Under the pieces are notes generated by a model. That model had not been told where the DNA came from. It did no database searches and was given only the letters and a program-made list of their open reading frames with translations. A stretch of DNA of 64,000 nucleotides, taken from the NCBI GenBank assembly GCA_946894095.1, contig OX335665.1, positions 4,598,001 through 4,662,000 on the forward strand, given 5' to 3'. A program made the position numbers and the translations under genes. This DNA comes from Incurvaria masculella (Eukaryota; Arthropoda; Insecta; Lepidoptera; Incurvariidae). Shown here piece after piece: positions 51,707 through 61,237 of the stretch (positions are counted from its first letter, which is position 1; every line of letters starts with the position of its first letter).

Positions 51707-52744
51707 AAATAGCGAAATCGTCTTCCAGGCCCTAACGTTTCCCTACCCCTAAACGTTGGCAGATTTTAATCAAATTTTTTATATCACTTGAGAAAGCTTT
51801 ATTCTATGTCCCCATGTTTTGATTTTTGTGTAAAAAATTCAAATGAACGTAAAAAAAGACAACTTTTTCCCAATGATTATTAGCCAATATTTTCCTCTCT
51901 ATAAGGTATATTACAAAAAATCAAACATACAGACATAGATTTCTATAACATATTTTAGAATCCAAAATTTCGAAAACATAGTAAAGCATTAAGAGCATCT
52001 TACGTCTCGTTGGCATCCGAGAACATCAGGAGTGAGCGAATTCGTAAGCGAACTGACCGGCCGGCGCTATCGTCAGTGTGTGTGGAATCACTGAAAGGTG
52101 GCACCTTGTGCGTGGCCCTTCCCTTTCGGAGAGAGAGGAACTGATTCTATATTATTGAGCACCCAATGATCCCAGACACATCCAGCTCGTTCGTGAATGC
52201 GGGTAAAGGGCCTAAGTGTGCGAGCGTACCGAGTTATCGAGGGCGAATGTAGGCTCTGCGGTGCGGTCGTAACAGATTCCGAAATAGCAGGCGCGTCGAT
52301 ACAGTCATTTTCTCGCGCCGCACGCCGCGGGGCTAGCGCGAAACTCGCCGGAAAACTCCGTCGCAAATTACTTATACCAAAATAACCCTTTGTCTTAGTT
52401 AGAAGCTAGTTTCAGTAATTTTAAGGTTTGCAGAAAACGTTTCGCGTTCCCTGTTGACCGCCGCCAACGGCACGGGTGCTCGCCTGATGATAGACCAAAT
52501 GTTTGGTTCGAAACGTCGTGAAATATCATCGACACACCGTGAGTAAGCCGTTTTCTACAAACCTTAAAATGAGTGTTAATCAAGGTAATCTCAAATCATA
52601 TATTAATTTCCGTCACTCCTTCAAACCAGGCTTGAAAGAAGATCTCGTCAATATCGAAACTAAGCACAGAAATCTAAGAATTGTTAATTAATAGAAAAAA
52701 GAAGGATGCAGACCCTAGAGCGGCGCAGACATTACCAGAACAGG
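51707..52744. other. Unassigned stretch with an inverted repeat pair
   Basis: AAGGTTTGCAGAAAACG (52424) and CGTTTTCTACAAACCTT (52549) are inverse over 17 bp and about 110 bp apart, enclosing 'ttggttcgaaacgtcgtg'. This resembles retroelement-associated text, but I cannot name it. A GC patch is present at 52190-52350. Confidence 0.4.
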
Positions 52745-52983
52745 GGGTTTACGATGGTAAGTTTACTCGGCGGGTGAATAGCAGGGGAACAGGCAAGAGA
52801 GTGATAAATTAGGCGTTTAGTTGCATTTCGTGCAACTATACGTCAGCCAACTGTCAAACGACGTGTTATTCGGCCGAGTGAACTGAAATGTACTAGTTGG
52901 CATGGTACGAAATGCAACTAAACGTCAGATTTAATCACTCTTTCGTTAACCTGCTATTCACCAGACAAGTTATGTACCATAGT
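52745..52983. mobile_element. Foldback F7
   Basis: The left arm 'gggtgaatagcagggg...gagtgataaattaggcgtttagttgcatttcgtgc' pairs with the right arm 'gtacgaaatgcaactaaacgtcagatttaatcactctttcg...ctgctattcacc'. Length is about 240 bp with no coding content. A decayed relative is at 33424. Confidence 0.75.
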
Positions 52984-53014
52984 ATCAACCCGGGACTAAG
53001 TTTTGGGTGAGGGG

Positions 53015-53515
53015 CAGTCACTCAGGTAATCTGGTGTACAATTGGTTGGTGATCTCGGTAATCTCGGGTAATCTTAAGTGAGAGGGATTCTAGGGAATCT
53101 GGTGGGAGTCCGAGGAATCGTAGGGAATCTGGGAATCCCAAGAAAACATCGGCACTCCTATTAAATTAATGGAAATGTCGGGTAATCGTAGGTGCGAGAG
53201 TTCAAGGAAACAGAAAATGGTCTGCAGTGGCGAGATTCCCGAAATCCTTAAAAAATCCGAAAACGAGCCAGCCTTTTTTTGCTCATTCGAAATCCCCGCT
53301 TAAACGAAACAAAAAATTTTTTTTAGGATCAACTACCTAGCAATCTTGCAGTCCTTTGTAATCTTACGAAATTACAGAAGATTCCTAGGATTACCAAATA
53401 TCCTAGGAATCTTTGGTAATCCCTTAGGAATCTTTGGCAGTCCTTTGGAATCTGGAAATTACAAGAAAATCCTGGTAATATTGATTACTGGTAATCTTTG
53501 TGTACACTTTTTGCT
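53015..53515. repeat. Cryptic GGTAATCT / GGGAATCT repeat
   Basis: Variants of GGTAATCT, GGGAATCT and TAGGAATC recur at irregular short spacing at 53025-53205 (GG-AATC orientation) and again at 53340-53510 (mixed TAATC/GATTCC orientation). It is a degenerate short-motif repeat rather than a clean microsatellite. Confidence 0.55.
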
Positions 53516-53536
53516 TTTTGTTCATGCATGGTAGAT

Positions 53537-53703
53537 TTAGGGCCTTTTTCACCTACTGCTGATTATCTTAATCGCCACATATTAAGGGCCTTTCTTAGCA
53601 GCTTGCAATCAATATCAGTACCAGATAATCAAAACTTTAGTATTAATGGCCCTTTAAGTGTTGATTAAAATAAATCAGAATTTGGTGAAAACCAGGCTTA
53701 ATC
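53537..53703. mobile_element. Small foldback F8 (GGGCCTTTTTCACC)
   Basis: TTTAGGGCCTTTTTCACCTAC at the left and the inverse-like GGTGAAAACCAGGCTTAA at the right, with further pairing ('ctgctgattatcttaatcg' with 'gattaaaataaatcag'). About 165 bp, non-coding. Confidence 0.65.
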
Positions 53704-53734
53704 TATGTATGTGTAGTTAGTTGCATGCATACGG

Positions 53735-54060
53735 GGCGCAGTTATAGGAGCTCGCACCGGGCGCATATAAGGCTCGTTACGGTGCCGATTTTAACGTGCG
53801 AGAGAGGCACATAAGGCTAGTTACGTTATCGATGTTAACGTGCGAGAGAGGGCTTAACGTGCCGCGCGCTTCCGCGTTTCGCGCTAGCCGCCCGTCGCGT
53901 TACCAGTGACAGATAAATCAAGTTTATTGTGCTCATTGGACGAGAGTTATCGACGCATTAAAAATACACCGAAATAAGGCGGAGACTAGCCCGCACTACG
54001 CCGGTATCTCCACGCCTGCCGGCACGCGCGCACAGGGGGGAATCATATCATTCCTGGGAC
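53735..54060. other. GC-rich island with a short tandem duplication
   Basis: Within it, TTTTAACGTGCGAGAGAGG and ATGTTAACGTGCGAGAGAGG (about 53791-53850) are direct repeats about 48 bp apart with 'ataaggct(c/a)gttacg' leaders. CpG-rich downstream ('gtgccgcgcgcttccgcgtttcgcgctagccgcccgtcg'). No gene seen. Confidence 0.45.
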
Positions 54061-54148
54061 CATACGACGATACGCCTGTGCCGTATTTAGGGCAAACCCA
54101 ATCGTACCGGGGTATTTAATAAGCAGCAGTAGTTGTAGACCACATGGT

Positions 54149-54339
54149 AGATTGCATTGGATGAAAAGATGGTCGAAGCGGCCATGAAAACGTATCCGTC
54201 TTTTCCATACAGTTCAATGTAGCAGTGCTCGTAAAGGATAGGTCCTGGCATGGCACCTAATTCCTTCGGGAATTGGGTGCATTGGGCTAATATTATTACG
54301 GTAGTTGTGTTGTATTAGACATCCATGTCAGGTTGCACG
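54149..54339 (+). mobile_element. SINE, tRNA-headed family, 5'-truncated
   Basis: Body from GATTGCATTGGATGAAAAG to the tail TCCATGTCAGGTTGCACG. The text GTGCTCGTAAAGGATAGG and AATTCCTTCGGGAAT marks the tRNA-headed subfamily. Confidence 0.85.
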
Positions 54340-54367
54340 AGACATTTATTGGAGCTCGATCACCTCG

Positions 54368-54763
54368 GAGCGGCTCGTAGCCTAGTGGCGCGGGGACTGG
54401 CCTAGCGTACCAGAGGCCCGGGTTCAATACCAACTTGCACCACTGTCTTTCTCTTTCAGAGTTCGATAAGTGCATTTCGTCACGAATGCAAGCTGCTCCA
54501 TGGTTCGGAATCCATGTTAAACTGTAGGTCCCCTTCCCCTACTAGGTGGTAGGGTTTAAGCCCGCCCGGGTTGGTACCATCGCATTGGATGAAAAGATGG
54601 TCGAAGCGGCAATGAAAAATTGTCCGTGTTTTCCATCAAGTTCAATGTAGCCGCGCTCATAAAGGGAAGGTCCTGGCATGGCACCTAATTCCTTCGGGAA
54701 TGTGGTGTATTGGGTTAATATCATAACGGTAGTTGTGTGGTATTACAGGTCGCATAAAAAAAA
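54368..54763 (+). mobile_element. SINE, tRNA-headed, full length
   Basis: The cleanest copy. Its head is CGGCTCGTAGCCTAGTGGCG (A box), a B-box-like GGTTCAATACC (54421), the linker 'caccactgtctttctctttcagagttcg', AGCTGCTCCATGGTTCGG, the body, and a tail GGTCGCATAAAAAAAA. It lies just downstream of a truncated copy in the same orientation. Confidence 0.92.
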
Positions 54764-55086
54764 TACCTGATTATCCTCCTAACCTTTCCGCCTACCCACA
54801 TACGCTCCGGCGTGTTGTTATAGATGGATCGTATTAATTCTTAGTTGCCCGCCCGTCGCGAGCGATAATGGCGTTTTACTTATTCATCGCTCGGCGGAAA
54901 AACTCTTCTTTATTCTATTTGCCTTACGGAATGGGCGCGCCGTTTTTCACGTAACCAGGAAAATTGGATCGTATTATTGTGGCGTTATGTCTCTTAAATG
55001 ACGTACATGTCTTGATTTTTTTACTTTCAAGTTAAGGCCCTTGTACTAGCCAAATCGCAAAGTTAGACGAGGCACCCCAAGTTAAC
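54764..55086. other. Unassigned stretch
   Basis: No gene or repeat recognised. Confidence 0.4.
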
Positions 55087-55252
55087 TAAGGGCCGAGTGC
55101 ACGAAAGCACAAAAAATCAAAATCAACGTCAACGTATGATCAAACACGTCACTTTTTGTGGACAGTATGGAAGCCACTCCGTGCGGTTCAGTGAAAGTGA
55201 CGTGTTTGAACATTGATTAACTCAACCGTTTCTTCGTGCAACCGGGGCTTAG
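55087..55252. mobile_element. Small foldback F9 (GGGCCGAGTGCACGAA)
   Basis: CTAAGGGCCGAGTGCACGAA at the left and TTCGTGCAACCGGGGCTTAG at the right are inverted ends. The inner pairs 'gatcaaacacgtcact' and 'agtgacgtgtttgaac' also match. About 165 bp. Ends of this kind are frequent in Lepidoptera. Confidence 0.75.
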
Positions 55253-55621
55253 TCTGACGGTTAGAAGTGTCATTCTTACAATATATGATTCCTTGTCTAG
55301 GAATCAACCTATTTTCCTTAATGTATGTTTAATTTTTCTATACAAAATACATTGCGGAAACAGTGTCCATTTCCGAACTTTTTTGATTAAATGTAGAAAT
55401 CTAAAAGCAAAAAGAATTATTATTTTATGCAAATATTCTGTTTTTGCTTATATATAGAAATGACATTACTTTCAGATTTATAATGTGAAAAATGGTCTGT
55501 ATTATAATTATTATTATTTAAATAAATCATGGAAACAAAACATATTAACAATCCATTATCAGTCTGGAGTTCTATTTGGACTTGCTGAGGCATTTTACTA
55601 CATATTATTACATTAGTTTAA

Positions 55622-56163
55622 GGTGGCCCAACCCGGCGGGACTAACTCATTCGCGGGCACGGTACAAAACCGTGCTGTTGCGCTCTGGGACCTTCTCTGT
55701 TTCTAAGAATAAGACAGGCGCCGTGATGAGGAAGATGCAACATGTCCACAAAAAAGACAATGTGCATAGTGTATGATTTGGTAAGATTTACGAAAATTTC
55801 AATTTCAAAACGACTTAGAGCTAAAAGTAAACCACGACCGCTGTAGTCAAAAATCTAACAAAAACCAAATAGATCATAAATCTTGATTAAATAAGCTATG
55901 TCTGATGACTAATCTTTTTACGATGTTCTTACTTTATCATTGCGCAATCCACCTCCAAAGTTATTGTCTAAAACGCGCGAAAAATTGGAACTTTCGGACC
56001 TTATAACTTAGAAACCAAACACAATTTTACAATGCCAATGGTCATCAGACATCTAGTTCGATCAAATAAAGCTATTTTGAGCAAAATTTTGGATCTCTGA
56101 AAAGAAATATGGGCGTGATCTTCTTTCCCCTTTTGTATGGGGAGATGAGCGGGTTGGGCCACC
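55622..56163 (+). mobile_element. TTAA MITE family A, complete (542 bp)
   Basis: TTAA at 55618-55621 and 56164-56167. Near-consensus sequence with ends GGTGGCCCAACCCGGCGGG and GCGGGTTGGGCCACC. Repeat D begins directly after it. Confidence 0.95.
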
Positions 56164-56228
56164 TTAAGAGGATAATGAGGTGATCAGCCTCCATACAATG
56201 GCTCGTGCCTGTTTCCTGAGTCAAATAA

Positions 56229-56561
56229 AAAAAAACCGGCCAAGTGCGAGTCGGACTCGCACACGAAGGGTTCCGTACCATCGTAAAAAAATGTATACAA
56301 AAAAATGTTTTTTGTATGGGGACCCCCGTTAATTTTAATTATTTCTTAATCTTACCTATTTGCTGTTATAGCGGCCAAATAAATACACACTCTGTGAAAA
56401 TTTCAGCTGTCTATCTGTTACGGTTACTGAGATACAGCCCTGTGACAGACGGACAGACGGACGGACGGACGGACGGACGGACGGACGGACGGACGGACGG
56501 ACGGACAACGGAGGCTTAGTAATAGGGTTCCGTTTTCACCCTTTGGGTACGGAACCCTAAT
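56229..56561 (+). repeat. GGTTCC repeat (family G), full length
   Basis: Starts ACCGGCCAAGTGCGAGTCGG (palindromic core GCGAGTCGGACTCGC), then AAGGGTTCCGTACC, 'tatttgctgttatagcggcc', 'cggttactgagatacagccctgtgacagac', a GGAC run of about 16 units (56445-56508), 'ggaggcttagtaatagggttccg', and the end hairpin to GGAACCCTAATAAT. Best reference copy of the family. Confidence 0.92.
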
Positions 56562-56570
56562 AATACAGAT

Positions 56571-56929
56571 ATTAGCCCAATACACCACATTCCCGAAGGA
56601 ATTAGGTGCTATGCCAGGACCTTCCCTTTATGAGCGTGGCTACATTGAACTGGATGGAAAAAACGGACAATTTTTCATTGACGCTTCGACCATCTTTTCA
56701 TCCAGTGCGATGGTACCAACCCGAGCGGGCTTAAACCCTACCACCTAGTAGAGGAAGAGGACCTACAGTTTTACATGGATTCCGAACCATAAAGCTGCTC
56801 GCATCCGTGACGAAATTCACTTGTCTACCTCATAATGAGAAAGAATGTGGTGCATAAACGGGGCCAGGATTTGAACCCAGATCTCTGTTATGCAAGTCTA
56901 GTCCCCGCGCCACTAGGCCACGAGCCGAG
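56571..56929 (-). mobile_element. SINE, tRNA-headed, tail missing
   Basis: Body and head on the minus strand. Head GGCTCGTGGCCTAGTGGCGC and a tRNA-like B box (GGTTCAAATCC, near 56870). The 3' tail is replaced by the GGTTCC repeat, which probably entered there. Confidence 0.87.
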
Positions 56930-57282
56930 CCGCGTGCCTGTTTGATCAGTCAAGTTAAGAAATATTGTTCCGAAGTTTTTGCATATTAATTGAATCAACT
57001 GAGAGCTACCTACTGTAAGTTTTGTTTTTTTTTTACCTTACATCCATGACATAAGCCTCTAAAGATTTGTATCAAAATGTTTAATGACGTATATCATAAA
57101 TAAAAGTAAACAAACCAACAGAGGGCTACGTTTTGATTATTTTTAACACACCTTTTAGATCGGAAAATATTGGCTAATAAACATTGGAAAAATGTTTCTT
57201 TTGCGTACATGTTAAAAAAAATTGAATAATACAGATATTTAAAAAAAAAAAACATACGGACATGACGTGATTACAATCCTTT

Positions 57283-57790
57283 TTAACCGACTTCAAAAAA
57301 GGAGGAGGTTATCAATTCGTCTGTATGTTTTTTTTTTGTTATCTTTTTTTTTATGTTTGTTACCTCATAACTTTTGCCTGGGTGAACCGATTTTGATGAT
57401 GATTTTTTTAAATGAAAGCTAGTGCTTCCCGAATGGTCCCATTATAATTTGGTTAAGTTCTGACAATGATATCCATGAGAAAATCATATAAGTCTTAAAT
57501 TTGTACTAAGATGTGCGCGACAAATGGACGAATAACTCAATATAACGCCAACCGATTTCGGTGATTCTTTTTTTATTGGAAGGGACGTGTACGAATTAGT
57601 AAGTGTACTTTTGAGTCGGTGTCAGCCAAGGTTCTCTTGATTGGCGCAGCGCGTGCCCGGCTGACGCCGACTCAAAAAATAACCAAAAAACGTAACTACA
57701 AAAATGGCAATTATTTTTTACTTTTTAGTGCTTTTTCTTTGTTTAACACCTTTTAGGGCCGGCGATTTCGCTAGTTTCATTGTAGTCGCG
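57283..57790 (+). repeat. Interspersed repeat E, longest copy
   Basis: Starts TTAACCGACTTCAAAAAAGG, AGGAGGTTATCAATTCGTC, a T-run, then 'gttacctcataacttttgcc', 'gaaccgattttgatgatg', 'gaatggtcccattataatttggttaagttctgac', 'cgtgcccggctgacgccgactc' and 'ccttttagggccggcgatttcgctag'. I recognise this string as widespread in Lepidoptera. It is non-coding here. Confidence 0.75.
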
Positions 57791-57878
57791 GTGCAAAATT
57801 GTGCCTTGGTCATTGGACAAAGAATGCATTTCTTAAAATTTCGAAACCTTAGATTTGCTGTGACTTCACGACAGCCTT
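57791..57878 (+). mobile_element. Family F11 arm
   Basis: GTGCAAAATTGTGCCTTGG to GTGACTTCACGACAGCCTTAA repeats the arms at 51204 and 51603, and like them ends at TTAA. Confidence 0.65.
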
Positions 57879-58137
57879 AATGCTAATTTGAAAATTTAAT
57901 TTTGCCTTTAATAGTTGTTAATACGGAATAACTTATCAGTAAAGTAAATACGCTATGGGCGGAGGTCGACTTGAGACAAAGAATATTGAATTAATTAATT
58001 TATACTACGTCACATGACGTGTGATGATTCAGCGATGACAGAACCACGGAGAGATTAACTCGTTTGGAGTATCCCATCGCAATTCAAAGCATAATTTAGA
58101 CAGGTCTACAACAACCCAATACAAATCTAAATACCTT
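57879..58137. other. Unassigned stretch
   Basis: No gene or repeat recognised. Confidence 0.4.
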
Positions 58138-58300
58138 TTTAGGGCTGCGTACCCAAAGGGTGCCCATAGGACCTTATTACTAAGCCTCCACTGTCCGTCC
58201 GTCTCGGGCTGTATCTCATGAACCGTAATAGGTTAGGTTAGGTTGAAATTTTCAAAAAGTGTTTTTCTATTGCCACAATAATAATACAACCATTAGTCAT
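58138..58300 (-). repeat. GGTTCC repeat (family G), truncated
   Basis: AGGGCTGCGTACCCAAAGGG, a short GTCC run, 'gggctgtatctcatgaaccgtaataggt', then decayed. Confidence 0.75.
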
Positions 58301-58822
58301 TACGGAATCTCCGGAACCATTGTACCGCAAAAAATTAAATTTTCACCAGAATCTTTATTTTAGGGTGCGCATGGTTGCTAAGAACGGGTTTTTAGAAATA
58401 AAACAAGACATGATCTTACGTGTGCATATTTGACTCGCACTTGGTGGGATTTTTATGAGTTTCGGGAGGAGCATTTTTTTATTTGAATAAAATTGTATGA
58501 AAAATCAAAAGGTTATCGTTTGGTCCAAAAGTTAATTGTCTACGAGGGTATCTAGAGTAAAATTATTCCTGTTTAACATGTAAAAACATATTTTATGAAT
58601 ATTCCTCGTTAGCTAAGCCCGGGAGAATCGAACGCTTTTAACAGTCTGCAATAATGTAGAAAAAAATTGGACACAGTTGTATTTCTCAATATATGCATGC
58701 TAGAGACTCGGCCCGGTTTCGCACAGGAAGCACTAAGTATCTACTGCCAGGTGACTTCTGGTGGATGAATGGAGAACAGTAATGTGATGAGCATTAATTT
58801 TTATCTTGTTTTTATTATGTAC
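58301..58822. other. Unassigned stretch with a degraded Helitron end
   Basis: On the minus strand near 58700-58735 the text 'cctgtgcgaaaccgggccgagtctctag' resembles a Helitron 3' end with a mutated hairpin. No gene seen. Confidence 0.4.
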
Positions 58823-59191
58823 GCCTCAGTGGCCCAGTGGCGCGACACTTCCGCGATCGCTCTCCGAAGTTAAGCAACGCTGGGTCCGGTCTGGTCTTGG
58901 ATGGGTGACCATTCGACCGTTGAGAGAGGCTGGCCGTGGTTCGGATTCCACGTTAAACTGTAGGTCTCCTTCCTTACTTACTAGGTGGTAGGGTTAATCC
59001 CGCCCGGGTTGGTACCACCGCATTGGATGCAAGCGGCAATGAAAATTTTCCGTGTTTTCCATCCAGTTCAATGTAGCCGTGCAATATAAGGAAGGTCCTG
59101 GCATGGCACCTACTTCCCATGTGGTGTGTTGGGCTAATACCATGACAGAAGGTATGGTATTAGCCATCCATGTCCAGTCATACAAAAAAAA
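58823..59191 (+). mobile_element. SINE, 5S-headed family, full length
   Basis: A-box-like TGGCCCAGTGGC at 58830-58841, then 5S box A GAAGTTAAGCAAC at 58866-58878 and box C CTTGGATGGGTGACC at 58896-58910, each in the order used by TFIIIA-type 5S genes. The body and tail follow (CCAGTCATACAAAAAAAA). A small deletion removes GAACGATGGTC in the body. Confidence 0.92.
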
Positions 59192-59210
59192 AGTACCTTT
59201 TTTGACGTGT

Positions 59211-59385
59211 CTAAGGCTGAGATAAATAGTCGTAACAGAAACTATGACTAACGAAAAGTAGTACTTTGTGACGTCACTTTGACACATTTTGTATGGACGA
59301 AACCTTAAAGTAATGCAAAGTGACGTCACAAAGTACTACTTTTGGTTAGTCTTAGTTTCTGTTACGACTATTTATCTCAGCCTAA
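59211..59385. mobile_element. Foldback F1, complete copy
   Basis: TAAGGCTGAGATAAATAGTCG to its inverse. Both TGACGTCA palindromes are intact (about 59270 and 59323). It lies 20 bp after the SINE. Confidence 0.9.
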
Positions 59386-59454
59386 GTGTATGATTGTATA
59401 CCATAAAGACCTAACAAAATGAAATGAAATTCAAACTGACATGGTAAAGAATAA

Positions 59455-59515
59455 CGCAATCCGTTCTGTCATCCCATTGTAGTGCACGCTGCCAAAGTAT
59501 GGGATGACAGTTCAG
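59455..59515. repeat. Small hairpin
   Basis: CTGTCATCCCATTGTAGTGC and CAAAGTATGGGATGACAG pair (14 bp stem) about 45 bp apart. Confidence 0.55.
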
Positions 59516-59546
59516 TACTATTCGGATAAGTACTTTTTGACGGGAC

Positions 59547-59838
59547 TGAGGCTGAGATAAATAGTCGTAACAGAAACTATGACTAACGAAAAGTAGTACT
59601 TTGTGACGTCAGTTTGCATTACTTTGAGATTTCGTCCATACAAAATGTGTCAAATTGATGTCAAAAAGTACTAATTTTCGTTAGTCTTAGTTTATGTTAC
59701 GACTATTTATCTCAGCCTTAGTTTCTGTTACGACTATTTGTCTCACCCTGAGATTTTGTCCTTACAAAATGTGTCAAAGTGACGTCACAAAGTACTACTT
59801 TGCGTTAGCATTAGTTTCGGTGATGACTATTTATATCA
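59547..59838. mobile_element. Foldback F1 plus an extra arm
   Basis: A complete hairpin (59547-59718, inner bases somewhat mutated) is followed by a second right arm ('ttagtttctgttacgactatttgtctc', 'gtgtcaaagtgacgtcacaaag', ending 'gatgactatttatatcag'). This is the same doubling of arms seen in the 35621-36546 cluster. Confidence 0.85.
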
Positions 59839-59902
59839 GAGTGAGAGTAATAAGTTTCGTGCTAACCGTTCGATTTGAATGTGATTTGATTGTCAAATAA
59901 AA

Positions 59903-60200
59903 AAACCGACCAAGTGCGAGTCGGACTCGAACACGAAGGGTCGTAGCACCGTACAAGATTTAACACAAAAAAATCAAGTTTTTTTATAAAATTTATAATT
60001 TTTAAATTTTTTATGGTTTTTTATTTTCCCTATTTATTGTTATAGCGGCAAAATGAATATACAGTCTGTGAAAATTTCAGCTGCCTACCCATTACGGTTC
60101 ATGAGATACAGCCCTGTGATGGATGGACGGTCAGACGGACGGACAGCGGAGGCTTAGAAATAGGGTTCCGTACCCAAAGGTTGAAAAACCCTAAAAAACT
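59903..60200 (+). repeat. GGTTCC repeat (family G)
   Basis: ACCGACCAAGTGCGAGTCGG, 'cgaagggtcgtagcacc', 'tatttattgttatagcggc', 'gcctacccattacggttcatgagatacagccctgtg', a short GGAC/GACG run, and an end with a damaged hairpin. Confidence 0.87.
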
Positions 60201-60280
60201 ATACCAAACGTTACGGAATCACAAGCTGAACTAATTTGAAGATTGACTTAAAATTTCAACAAAATCGGTTACGCCATGCA

Positions 60281-60662
60281 TTTTTTTTTATGTGACTGGA
60301 CATGGATGGCTAATACCACACCGTCTGTAATGGTATTAGCCCAACACACCACATGGTAACTAGGTGCCATGCCAGGACCTTCCTTATATTGCACGGCTAC
60401 ATTGAACTGGATGGAAAACACGGTCAATTTTCATTGCCGCTTCGACCACCGTTCATCCAATGCGATGGTACCAACCCGGGCGGGATAAACCCTACCACCT
60501 AGTAAGTAAGGAAGGGGACCTACAGTTTAACGTGGAATCCGAACCACGGCCAGCCTCTCAACGGTCGAATGGTCACCCATCCAAGACCAGACCGGACCCA
60601 GCGTTGCTTAACTTCGGAGAGCGATCGCCGAAGTGTCGCGTCACTGGGCCATTGAAGCTGAC
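60281..60662 (-). mobile_element. SINE, 5S-headed family, full length
   Basis: A T-run tail (60281-60289), body, GGCCAGCCTCTCAACGG, box C and box A in reverse, and the A-box-like end TGGCCCAGTGACGCGACA. Flanking ATGCA at 60276-60280 and again at about 60667-60671 may be the target duplication. Confidence 0.92.
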
Positions 60663-60677
60663 GAAATGCATAGAATT

Positions 60678-60978
60678 TTAGGGTTCCGTACCCAAAGGGT
60701 AAAAACGGAACCCTATTACTCAGCCTCCGCTGTCCGTCCGTCCGTCCATCCGTCTGTCCGTCTGTCACAGGGCTGTATCTCATGAACCGTAACAGTTAGG
60801 AATCTGAAATTTTTACAGAATATGTATTTATTTTGCCGCTATAACAACAAATAGGTAACATTATAAAATAAAAAAATTAAAGGGAGTCCCCATACAAAAT
60901 ACTTGTTTTTTTTATAAATCCTGTACGATCGTACGGAACCCTTCGTGTGCGAGTCCGACTCGTACTTGGCCGGTTTTT
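60678..60978 (-). repeat. GGTTCC repeat (family G), full length
   Basis: AGGGTTCCGTACCCAAAGGG, a GTCC run (60734-60764), 'gctataacaacaaataggtaac', 'gggagtccccatacaaaatac', CGGAACCCTTCGTGTGCGAG, and CTTGGCCGGTTTTT. Confidence 0.9.
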
Positions 60979-61237
60979 ATATATATTTACGCATGTTAAA
61001 TAGATTAATAACTTTGATTTCCATCCAATATTGAGAGAGCTTCTCCATAATAACATTCCTCCACAGTCCGATAACGAGTTATCTCACACGCGCTGCAAAT
61101 TGTTCCCGATTCCGATGACCCCATTAGAAGGGGTCTCCTCCGACACCAAACTGTGCTGTGAACTTTGCAATTATACTGCAAGCAATACGACCCCAAAGTA
61201 AATGAATAGTACCAGTAAAAGGAGACTGACTAGGTTC
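60979..61237. other. Unassigned stretch
   Basis: The 63-codon minus-strand frame 61005-61196 has four Cys but no recognisable domain. Left as non-coding. Confidence 0.35.

Larger units (their letters stand above)
56168..57130 (+). repeat. Repeat D interrupted by two insertions
   Basis: The left part 56168-56228 ends CGTGCCTGTTTCCTGAGTCA. The right part 56934-57130 restarts CGTGCCTGTTTGATCAGTCA and continues 'agttaagaaatattgttccgaag', 'caactgagagctacc'. The repeated 20 bp flanks a GGTTCC repeat plus a SINE, and resembles a target-site duplication. Confidence 0.7.

Noticed and set aside
58866..58910. 5S rRNA gene
   Set aside because: Only the internal control regions match. The first 45 or so bases are replaced, and the sequence continues into a SINE body with an A-tail, so it is a SINE head.
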